Positions 8,979 to 16,056 of a stretch of 64,000 nucleotides of DNA are shown one piece after another. The position numbers and the translations under genes are program-made. Numbering within the stretch: the first letter of the stretch is position 1; each line of letters begins with the position of its first letter. A model generated the notes under the pieces. The model was not told the DNA's origin. It worked only from the letters and a program-made list of their open reading frames with translations, and did not search any database. The DNA lies in contig NZ_CP025000.1 in assembly GCF_002808045.1 (NCBI RefSeq), positions 1,054,001 to 1,118,000 of the forward strand. Reading direction: 5' to 3'. This stretch comes from Idiomarina sp. X4 (lineage in GTDB: Bacteria > Pseudomonadota > Gammaproteobacteria > Enterobacterales > Alteromonadaceae).

Positions 8979-9504
8979 GACGCACACTCCATTCAATAGC
9001 AAACAATAAGCCCATCAGAACGTAGGCGATAAACCCGTTATAAAGGCTCCAGATATCCATATCGCCATAGAGCACAGTGGCAAGCGAAACCGCACCATTT
9101 ATGAGGAAAAAACCTATCCATACCAAGGTCACCTTTTCAGTATAAGCAACGGCTTTTTCCGATAGTTCCCCCTCCATTAAGCGAGCCAGACGTGTGATAA
9201 CGGCGGGTTTAAACCACAAAGACAGCGAGAACACAGTCAACATTGCGACATTCATCCAAACAGGATAGAGCAAAACGCTGGTCAACTGATCGGTCAGCAA
9301 AAAAGTGATAGTAACAACAATAAGAACCGCTACTGAGAGCCAGCTTTTGGGAGCCTTTACTCCCTGCACAACCACTTGTAACAGCAGTACCGCGAGGAGT
9401 AAAAACAGCAGGCCGTCAGTCAATCCTTGCTGCGCTAACCACCAGACTAATAGTGGGTAGGCAATCAGCATTAAACTGATTAAAGCGCGCAGCAAGGGTT
9501 TCAT
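8956..9504 (-). CDS. Multi-pass membrane protein (COG4648-like) of the aryl-polyene operon
   Basis: 182 residues and highly hydrophobic, with about six membrane segments (near residues 8-25, 29-47, 55-72, 78-96, 126-146 and 150-170) and a basic C-terminus (VRRVVKDRH). The ATG overlaps the stop of the preceding carrier protein gene by one base (TAATG). It resembles the small membrane protein annotated COG4648 in aryl-polyene clusters. No catalytic motif is visible and its role is unknown; a scaffold for the membrane-bound assembly line is one possibility. Confidence 0.75.
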   Translation of the reverse strand: MKPLLRALISLMLIAYPLLVWWLAQQGLTDGLLFLLLAVLLLQVVVQGVKAPKSWLSVAVLIVVTITFLLTDQLTSVLLYPVWMNVAMLTVFSLSLWFKPAVITRLARLMEGELSEKAVAYTEKVTLVWIGFFLINGAVSLATVLYGDMDIWSLYNGFIAYVLMGLLFAIEWSVRRVVKDRH

Positions 9505-9755
9505 TATTCGCCGTGAACAAGCTTATAAACTTCGTTAACAACATCTTCAACCGTGCGCACGGCTTTGAAGGCATCCGGGCTAATTTTCTTACCCGTTATT
9601 TCGCGTAGCTTAACGACCAGATCCACTGCATCGATCGAGTCGAGGTCTAAATCTTCGTATAAGTTGGCGTCTAATGAAATGTCATCCGACTCTATCTCGA
9701 AATCCTCTTCAAGAATTTGGCTGAGCCTGGCGTATACTTCGTCTTTCGTTTTCAT
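9504..9755 (-). CDS. Acyl carrier protein (second of a pair)
   Basis: 83 residues from the ATG at 9755, supported by GAGGG six bases upstream; a TTG at 9773 is the alternative. The acidic four-helix ACP pattern is plain and the phosphopantetheine-attachment serine is Ser40 in DLDLDSIDAVDL. It follows another ACP directly. Two ACPs in tandem are usual in aryl-polyene operons, one thought to carry the starter or the growing chain and the other a finished product or extender. Activation would come from the divergent Sfp-type transferase. Confidence 0.92.
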   Translation of the reverse strand: MKTKDEVYARLSQILEEDFEIESDDISLDANLYEDLDLDSIDAVDLVVKLREITGKKISPDAFKAVRTVEDVVNEVYKLVHGE

Positions 9756-9769
9756 CTTTCCCTCGTTAA

Positions 9770-10039
9770 TCAACCACGGTTTTCTGCAACAAAGTCAGCC
9801 AGCGTATCCACGCTGTAGAAGTGCTTTTTCGTTTCCGCAGAATTCGCATCCAGCTTCACATCGAACTTTTTCTTAATGGCTAGCCCCAACTCTAATGCAT
9901 CTATCGAGTCGAGGTTTAAGCCGTCATCGTCGTCGCCAAATAGCGCTGCCGAGTCGTTAATATCGGATACTTCTACGTCTTCAAGATCCAGCGACTCGAT
10001 AATCAAGTGCTTGATCTCTGTCTTCAGACTGTCTGTCAT
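9770..10039 (-). CDS. Acyl carrier protein (first of a pair)
   Basis: 89 residues with the attachment serine at Ser45 in LNLDSIDALEL. It has an extra acidic stretch, FGDDDDG, just before the motif that the downstream ACP lacks, so the two are not simple duplicates. AAGGTG lies about eight bases before the ATG. The first 59 bases overlap, in another frame, the end of the PlsC-like acyltransferase gene, an unusually long overlap that would couple their translation. Confidence 0.92.
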   Translation of the reverse strand: MTDSLKTEIKHLIIESLDLEDVEVSDINDSAALFGDDDDGLNLDSIDALELGLAIKKKFDVKLDANSAETKKHFYSVDTLADFVAENRG

Positions 10040-10817
10040 CTTCTAACACCTTTTCATAGTAATTCTGCAAGTCACGCGTTAAGTGGCGCGCGGCAATACT
10101 CAGTTTTTCTTCATTGCGATAAGACTGGGTATCGATTTCTTTCAAGTAATGAACAGAAAGTGTCGGCTTGTCTTTCGGTGCCTGATACCACATCTCATCT
10201 TTAATGAGTGTCACGGGCGAGCAGTCAACCCAAAGCGCGGTGACTTTCGCTTTTGTTCGCAAGGCTAAATGCGCTGCCCCACGCTGAAAACGTATTCCTG
10301 CGCCTGGCGTTGTGCGTGTGCCTTCCGGGAAAATGATCAGGTTACAGCCCTGCTCAAGAGACTCCTGACAGTCATTCACCAGCTCATCCGGGTCTTCATT
10401 ACTTAAATAACCGGTCGATTTAATAACCCCTTTCATAAAGGGATTCTTCCACAAATGTGACTTCACTACGCAGTCAGGGTTTGGCACAAAGGAAATGAGC
10501 GCCACCACGTCAATAAGACAAGGGTGGTTCGCAATAATCACCTGCCCTTTCACCTGTTTAAGTTGCTCTGCCGCTTTGAAATCGAAGTTGAACACGCCCG
10601 TCCATTTCATGACACCAATAAACCAGCGAAACGTGAGCTGAACCAAGCGTCTTGCTCGCGCTTGACGCAATTCTTCGTTGCCTCCCGACACCAGCTTTAG
10701 CGCAGGCAATGCCGTGACCGATAAAATCACGCCACCAATACCAAAAATGGCAAAACACAGCCCTGTCGCTAAACGACGCCAGGTTCGGTTAATAAACTTC
10801 CAGAGTCTAATCAACAT
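9981..10817 (-). CDS. PlsC-like 1-acyl-glycerol-phosphate acyltransferase
   Basis: 278 residues from the ATG at 10817 (GGAG six bases upstream); eight further in-frame residues lie upstream. It shows an N-terminal helix (about 14-36), the catalytic NHPCLID (H-x4-D), and the acceptor-binding FPEGTRTTPG. It is a second acyltransferase in the operon, distinct in fold from the LpxL-like one. Start overlaps the upstream gene by 11 bases and the end overlaps the ACP gene by 59. It probably transfers an acyl chain from ACP to a glycerol-type acceptor during lipid anchoring of the polyene. Confidence 0.88.
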   Translation of the reverse strand: MLIRLWKFINRTWRRLATGLCFAIFGIGGVILSVTALPALKLVSGGNEELRQARARRLVQLTFRWFIGVMKWTGVFNFDFKAAEQLKQVKGQVIIANHPCLIDVVALISFVPNPDCVVKSHLWKNPFMKGVIKSTGYLSNEDPDELVNDCQESLEQGCNLIIFPEGTRTTPGAGIRFQRGAAHLALRTKAKVTALWVDCSPVTLIKDEMWYQAPKDKPTLSVHYLKEIDTQSYRNEEKLSIAARHLTRDLQNYYEKVLEDDRQSEDRDQALDYRVAGS

Positions 10818-11484
10818 GCCAACTCCACGCTTTGCTGCCATAGTTGACGACTAAACTTTGCTGGCCTTGCTCCAGACAATGTTGAAGCTTTTCGACGACC
10901 TCGTAAGCGTCATCGTTTTTAGCCGATTCTCCGGATTGATCCAAAATCACTTCGCGACCGTTATTCCTATCGAGTAAAACCGCCTGAGCGAATGCATGAA
11001 TCGGCGAATTTTGCTGCTTTTTATATACTTCAGGCGGCGTTTCATCAGCCACTACCAGCAAGACTTGGTCAAACTCATTCGATACTTGTGCAATGGCTTC
11101 CAGCCATCCTAACGGATAAGTCTCTTCGCCACCGGACACCGTGGTCATAGCCTGCTGGTTACCAACCGCCATACTGTACTGACCCAATACCGCATTATTT
11201 ACCGACAACCCGAATTGAGTCGGTGATAACACCTCACCCTGAACCAATGTTCTTAACAGCTTTTCGGTACGGTGCAAGTCGCCATGACGTGTGGCCAAAA
11301 CGACAGGAATGTTATGTATACCTTCTTCCCTTTCTGCAAGCTCTATTATGGCTGTTACAATTAATTTGGAATACGAGCTCAAACGACGTCGCATTGACGC
11401 TGGGACACGCTTTAAACGGTCACGACATTCACTGGTAACTAAGGTACTATCAGCGACGAAGACCCTCGCTTGAGAAACTCTCAT
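10807..11484 (-). CDS. Beta-ketoacyl synthase-like N-terminal domain protein (no active-site Cys region)
   Basis: 225 residues from the ATG at 11484; the frame extends 19 codons further up but neither start has a good ribosome site. The GLSVNNAVLGQYSMAVGNQ and YPLGWLEAIAQVSNEFDQVLLVVAD segments match the short ketosynthase-like proteins (Ketoacyl-synt_2 type) that stand first in aryl-polyene operons. It is half the length of a true KAS and shows no Cys-containing nucleophile elbow, so it is probably a chain-length-factor-like or structural partner rather than a condensing enzyme. It is the first gene of the operon and faces the phosphopantetheinyl transferase. Confidence 0.75.
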   Translation of the reverse strand: MRVSQARVFVADSTLVTSECRDRLKRVPASMRRRLSSYSKLIVTAIIELAEREEGIHNIPVVLATRHGDLHRTEKLLRTLVQGEVLSPTQFGLSVNNAVLGQYSMAVGNQQAMTTVSGGEETYPLGWLEAIAQVSNEFDQVLLVVADETPPEVYKKQQNSPIHAFAQAVLLDRNNGREVILDQSGESAKNDDAYEVVEKLQHCLEQGQQSLVVNYGSKAWSWHVD

Positions 11485-11564
11485 AATGTATTTGTTCAGG
11501 TACTCAAAAAAGATGCGGAATAGTACAGAATTTAGCGTCAACTTTCAAAAATATAACATTGTGT

Positions 11565-12092
11565 ATGGTTATCGGATATAGGCTACTCCCTTGCGGCTTA
11601 AGCCGCAAAGAAACGTCCTCAGAGGCAAGAAAACTATTAAAACAATTAGTTGCGCAAGAAGCTGGCGTGACCGAAACTGATATTTCCGTTAAAAAGGATG
11701 ACAATGGTGCACCTCAATTGTCCATTGCCGATACTAACGCCTATTGTTCTATTAGCCATAAAAACAACTGTGTCGTTGCCGGATACTCCGCCGCGTACCC
11801 CATAGGCGTTGATGTCGAGAACTTAGAATCAAATAAAGATTACCGTCGTATACGAGAGCATTATGCGCACGCTTTTTTGAAGGGAGTAACGACAAAAGAA
11901 GCGTTCTTTTACCGCTGGACGCTTGCGGAAGCCTACGCAAAAGCGTCGGGACAGCCGTTACTAGAGATTTTAGCGCAACCGTTCGAGCCTACCGATAACC
12001 TACATTACATAACGATAAGCAACTTTTTAGTTTGCACGTACGTAGAAGCTAACAGGGATAAATTTCAACGACCTAAAATCATTCGGTTGTAG
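11565..12092 (+). CDS. Sfp-type 4'-phosphopantetheinyl transferase
   Basis: 175 residues from the ATG at 11565 (a TTG two codons earlier is possible). Key motifs are IGVDVENLE, with the Mg-binding Asp/Glu pair, and RWTLAEAYAKASG, the W-x3-EA-x2-K motif. It transfers the phosphopantetheine arm from CoA to carrier-protein serines. It is divergent from the aryl-polyene operon with under 100 bases between, so the two directions probably share a control region, and its natural targets are the two ACPs there. No clear Shine-Dalgarno precedes it. Confidence 0.9.
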   Translation: MVIGYRLLPCGLSRKETSSEARKLLKQLVAQEAGVTETDISVKKDDNGAPQLSIADTNAYCSISHKNNCVVAGYSAAYPIGVDVENLESNKDYRRIREHYAHAFLKGVTTKEAFFYRWTLAEAYAKASGQPLLEILAQPFEPTDNLHYITISNFLVCTYVEANRDKFQRPKIIRL

Positions 12093-12153
12093 AGTGGTCG
12101 TTATTTTTCTTTACTCTACACTTAAATAAAACACAAAAAAAGACTCGCTCATT

Positions 12154-12609
12154 ATGAACACAGCCAAAAATAAGCTTATTTACACACTCGGATTTTTAGG
12201 ACTTGTTCCATTTATTGTCAGCTCGCTTGCGGAGCTTATGCAGGTTGGTTCTATATTTGGCTTTCGGCCACTCAACTTGCTCATTACCTACGGTGCAATT
12301 ATTTTGACGTTTCTTGGTGGTGTCCTGTGGGGACGCGCGCTGCACCGTGCGGAAAGTGAGCCAACGAATGCGCTGCTTATTCTGAGTAATGTCTTTGCCT
12401 TGCTTGCCTGGCTGACTCTATTACTCGACTCATCTGCTTGGTCGCTCGGCCTGCAAATGGCGGGATTTGCCATATTGCTTTTCTTTGAACAGAAGCTGGC
12501 AAGAAGCTCCGCCATGACGTCTTACATGGGGTATTACCGCATCCGCTTAATATTGACGTCAGCGGTAATCGTTTGCGAACTGTTAGTATTCGGAAACCAT
12601 ATTCTCTAA
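12154..12609 (+). CDS. DUF3429-family membrane protein
   Basis: 151 residues with four predicted membrane segments (about 9-27, 42-62, 75-105 as two short helices, and 128-148). The ITYGAIILTFLGGVLWGRAL segment is the DUF3429 hallmark. No function is established for the family. It ends four bases into the stop region of the converging glycosyltransferase gene. AAAAAAAG precedes the ATG but no strong ribosome site is seen. Confidence 0.75.
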   Translation: MNTAKNKLIYTLGFLGLVPFIVSSLAELMQVGSIFGFRPLNLLITYGAIILTFLGGVLWGRALHRAESEPTNALLILSNVFALLAWLTLLLDSSAWSLGLQMAGFAILLFFEQKLARSSAMTSYMGYYRIRLILTSAVIVCELLVFGNHIL

Positions 12610-14828
12610 TTCTTATGCTCATGATAACGAGCCAGGGTTTCCGCATAAATGTGACGGACATCCTGGCTAAAGCGTTCAACAGAGTATGCCTTGGCAAAAT
12701 TTTCGGCGTTACCGGACAACTGTCCAAGTAGCTCTTCGTCGTTAAGAAGGCGTTCCACTCGCTCTAGCCAAACCGCTTGTCTCGCGGGCGTTTTGTAGCC
12801 GTTGAAGCCATCTTCTACAACGTCGTCAATGCCACTGGAGCGCACCGCAACAACCGGCAAACCAGCCGCCATCGCTTCAAGAATAACCATACCCTGAGTT
12901 TCTGACTGAGACGCGAACAAGAAGGCGTCGCCTAGCTGATACCAGTTGGCCATTTTTTCCGGCGCCACGGAGCCGACTAACTGAATGGTTTGCTTTAAAC
13001 CGAGCTCATCAATTTTCGTTTGTAACCGCTGTTTCTGGTGCCCGTCACCGACGATTAGCAGCCTGAACGGCTTATCAGTGTTTTTTTTCAGCTCTGCCAG
13101 CGCATCTATCATAAAGTCGATGTTCTTCTCATTCGACAGCCGAGACACACTTACAAAAACCGTTTCGTCTTTTATGTTCAGTCGCTTTTTCAGCTTTTCC
13201 ACCTCAGTTGGTTCAACATGCTGGAAACGCTCATATTCAATACCTGTCGGCTGCACATAGGTCGATGCCGTCACGCCTATCATACGCAAGTACTCTTCGG
13301 TTGAGTCGGTTGGCACAATGACAGCGTCGCATTTGTTCGCAAAACGACGCACCAAAAAATGCGCAATAATATTGCGGAACAGCGAGCCGGGTAAAAATAC
13401 AAAGTGCGAGTAGTGCTCCAGTCGCGTGTGGTAAGTATAAACGGCCGGTATTTTCAAGCGGCGCGCCATATAGACGCCGAGCGAACCGATCCAAAACGGG
13501 TGGTGCACGTGAATAATATCCGGTTTAAACGCTTTTACTTTTTTGCGCACCGCGGACGAGAAGATATTCGCAAAACGAAACTCACTCTTTTCACCGAAAG
13601 AAAAAATAGATGGCATGCGTATCACGTTCTTTTCTTTTTCTTGTTTTTTCTTGTAACGAGGCGCGACAATAAGCACCGTGTCTTTTAACTTTTCCAGACC
13701 GCAGCGCAAACGCTCAATTGAAATGGGCACACCACCAATGAACGGTAGGTAATTGTTGGTAAACATCGCCACTTTTAATTGGCGGCCTAGCCACGGGTCA
13801 GGGTCAATGTCGTAATCCGGGTAGTAGTCTTTTCCTACAAACACCGCATTGTAGAGTTTGGTACTAATAACCAGGAATACTGCGAGCAATAGAATGAAAT
13901 TTAAGTAGCCCACATAAAACAGAGAATGAATGAAAAACCAGAAGCTCTCTAATTGCTTCAGTATTGGATGCTGACCAATTTCCAGCTCTTTTACGGAATG
14001 CTCAACACTGCCGTCGGCGTTCACGGTCACTTTGACGTAGTGATAAAAACTCTCATCCTGATTAAGAACCAACCCCCCTGCACCACCGGTGGTAATATAG
14101 GGTATGCCATTATGTTCACTCTCAGAGTACATAGAGATGTTGGAAGAGAACACTCTATCGACGCCGTAATTACTGAGTGTTTGCTGCAGTGCGGAGCGAA
14201 ACTCTGCGGGCTGCAGGTAGTCTTCCTCTTCGGCGAGAATAAATTCATCCTCAGGCTCCACTGGAGGGTGCCCAATAAAAACGAAGCGGTGCTTTGAGGA
14301 ATCCGCCTTTAAAATATCGTTAAGCCAGCGTAGCTGCCATTGCCATGGTGTTTTACCAGTACTGTCCAAAAAGATTAAACGACTGTTTCCCGCGGTGAAA
14401 CTGAAGAAATGCGGTCCATAGTGATCATAAAAACGAAAACTTCCAAACTCTTCGTATTCATTAGCGCCGAACGTCAGCAAATAGGGCATGTCCAAATGAG
14501 ACAATGTACCTCTCAAGGCACGGTATTTATCTTCCCCACCACCGCTCACCGCGTTACCAGCAGAAATAACAAAGTCGATATTGTCTTTGTTCAGCATAGG
14601 AATAATGCGGCGCTCGAATATCCCTACCGAGTTATTAATATTGCCGACAACTGCGAAACTATAACTGTCTTGACCTTCAAGACGTGCGCTAATGGCAGCC
14701 AGCTGGTCTGTGTGTTCCGCCTTGAACTCTGAGGTGACCAAATTCAGGTAAATTTTATAACCAATAAGGCCAACGATAATGGCGATATTTAAGTAAAACA
14801 GGATTTTTAAAAGCTTCGTTTTTGTCAT
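12606..14828 (-). CDS. Membrane-anchored degenerate phosphoesterase-like domain fused to GT4 glycosyltransferase
   Basis: 740 residues. A membrane helix at about 8-28 is followed by a metallophosphoesterase-like domain (50-285), a second helix (302-323) and a GT4 glycosyltransferase (350-740). The topology predicted from the two helices places the phosphoesterase part in the periplasm and the transferase in the cytoplasm. The metal-binding motifs are degraded: VVGN63, AGN92 and GANE121-124 stand where GD, GD and GNHD/E are expected; His187 remains. The GT4 half looks intact, with a GGVPIS loop near 365 and the EX7E motif in SETQGMVILEAMAAG, and resembles diacylglycerol glucosyltransferases and PimA-like enzymes. 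It overlaps the downstream-facing partner, the UPF0104 gene, by ATGA. A glycolipid role with an attached sensor domain is inference. Confidence 0.85.
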   Translation of the reverse strand: MTKTKLLKILFYLNIAIIVGLIGYKIYLNLVTSEFKAEHTDQLAAISARLEGQDSYSFAVVGNINNSVGIFERRIIPMLNKDNIDFVISAGNAVSGGGEDKYRALRGTLSHLDMPYLLTFGANEYEEFGSFRFYDHYGPHFFSFTAGNSRLIFLDSTGKTPWQWQLRWLNDILKADSSKHRFVFIGHPPVEPEDEFILAEEEDYLQPAEFRSALQQTLSNYGVDRVFSSNISMYSESEHNGIPYITTGGAGGLVLNQDESFYHYVKVTVNADGSVEHSVKELEIGQHPILKQLESFWFFIHSLFYVGYLNFILLLAVFLVISTKLYNAVFVGKDYYPDYDIDPDPWLGRQLKVAMFTNNYLPFIGGVPISIERLRCGLEKLKDTVLIVAPRYKKKQEKEKNVIRMPSIFSFGEKSEFRFANIFSSAVRKKVKAFKPDIIHVHHPFWIGSLGVYMARRLKIPAVYTYHTRLEHYSHFVFLPGSLFRNIIAHFLVRRFANKCDAVIVPTDSTEEYLRMIGVTASTYVQPTGIEYERFQHVEPTEVEKLKKRLNIKDETVFVSVSRLSNEKNIDFMIDALAELKKNTDKPFRLLIVGDGHQKQRLQTKIDELGLKQTIQLVGSVAPEKMANWYQLGDAFLFASQSETQGMVILEAMAAGLPVVAVRSSGIDDVVEDGFNGYKTPARQAVWLERVERLLNDEELLGQLSGNAENFAKAYSVERFSQDVRHIYAETLARYHEHKN

Positions 14829-15889
14829 GATACATCCTGCTTTTGAACAGATTTAACGAGATACCTTTGCAGAACAACTAAGCCGACCAGCATTCCGAGA
14901 TAAATCGTTAAAAATCGCCAACTGAACGTGACTAGCAATAAATGATTATTCGCCAAAATTTCATTAAAGAAACTGCCAAAAACACCTTCTGATATACCAG
15001 ATGCGCCAGGGGTTGGGGCGAAATACATAATGAAGGTGGTAACGACCAACAAGCCTAAGCTGACAAGGTAATTGACATCATAACCCAGCCCCCACATTAG
15101 CAGTGCCGGGAAACTGAAAAGACTGATTAAAAATACAGCCGTAAAGACTACCGACATTGCAATAGCTGACTTAGAGCCTCTTAAGTATTCAGAGAAACTT
15201 CGGCTAAAACGCAGCATTTCCCGACGCGCTTTGTACTGCCATCGTTGATGCCGTGACTCGCTGATTAAGTTCAGCTTATGCAGGCTTAAAAACAGCTTAC
15301 TGAGTGGGCCAATCAGCCAGTGTGCTCTTAGCAGAACAATAGTGAAAAACGCCAAGTAGAGAACAATAAAGACTGCCAATGCGCCGCCAATATCGCTGAT
15401 AAACGCCTCATGCTGCAAAGGGGCCAGAGTCAACAAAAACACCGGCGTTAGCGAAAATATAAAGAATATCGCCAATACGGTTCTAATGGTTGTCGCTGCG
15501 GTTGCTCTGCCTATAGGCACACCATGTCGGTGCAAAAACCACACTTGCGCAAAGCCGCCCCCCGTAGCCATAGGGGTAATGTTTGAGAAGAAAATATTAA
15601 TGAACACCAGCTTGGTCATTGCGCTTTTGGGTATACGGTAGCCCAGCGCTCTTAAGGTGTAATAAAGTCGTAATCCATCGGCAGCAAAGTACACTATTAA
15701 CAACAAAATAGTCAGGCTGATAACTTCAGGGGCAAACAGTCGAAAGTCGAAGGTAAGCTCGCGGTTAGAAAAGTGATCATAAATGGCGTAGAACCCAGCG
15801 GCTGTCAGTACGATAAATAAAGCACTAAACAGCATTAAGCGTTTCCAGGACGCTTTGTAATGTTTTCCTTCTTCCCTTGAAGCTACCAT
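14825..15889 (-). CDS. UPF0104 / lysylphosphatidylglycerol synthase TM-region family membrane protein
   Basis: 354 residues from the ATG at 15889 (GGTGG upstream; a start ten codons earlier is open). It has about eight membrane helices and the family signatures ATGGGFAQVWFLHRHG and PTPGASGISEGVFG. It lacks the C-terminal lysyltransferase domain of MprF. Such stand-alone proteins are suspected lipid or glycolipid flippases. Its stop overlaps the start of the GT4 fusion gene by 4 bases, a tight pairing that fits synthesis and flipping of one glycolipid. Confidence 0.85.
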   Translation of the reverse strand: MVASREEGKHYKASWKRLMLFSALFIVLTAAGFYAIYDHFSNRELTFDFRLFAPEVISLTILLLIVYFAADGLRLYYTLRALGYRIPKSAMTKLVFINIFFSNITPMATGGGFAQVWFLHRHGVPIGRATAATTIRTVLAIFFIFSLTPVFLLTLAPLQHEAFISDIGGALAVFIVLYLAFFTIVLLRAHWLIGPLSKLFLSLHKLNLISESRHQRWQYKARREMLRFSRSFSEYLRGSKSAIAMSVVFTAVFLISLFSFPALLMWGLGYDVNYLVSLGLLVVTTFIMYFAPTPGASGISEGVFGSFFNEILANNHLLLVTFSWRFLTIYLGMLVGLVVLQRYLVKSVQKQDVS

Positions 15890-15996
15890 CTGATATTTGC
15901 CACCGGCTCCCCGCCACAAAGCTTAGAAGTATGGAGCTGCAAGAAAGCGATGTCAAAACATACCGCCAATTCAAATTGATACGTTAATGACGCTCT

Positions 15997-16026
15997 GCGT
16001 AACTTAACCTAATCGTTAAGCTACGC
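15997..16026. repeat. Imperfect inverted repeat downstream of the FTR1 gene
   Basis: GCGTA-a-CTTAAC pairs with GTTAAG-c-TACGC around a 6-base loop, one mismatch in a 12-base stem. It lies about 30 bases past the FTR1 stop on the minus strand. There is no U-run following it in that direction, so it may be a processing or protein-binding site rather than a simple terminator. Confidence 0.6.
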
Positions 16027-16056
16027 ATAATTTTTCTCTGTAATAACGACGTTAAA

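Noticed and set aside
11485..11564. Promoters in the divergent region between the aryl-polyene operon and the phosphopantetheinyl transferase
   Set aside because: A TTGACG is present on the minus strand but no -10 lies at 16-18 bases; I could not support a precise promoter.
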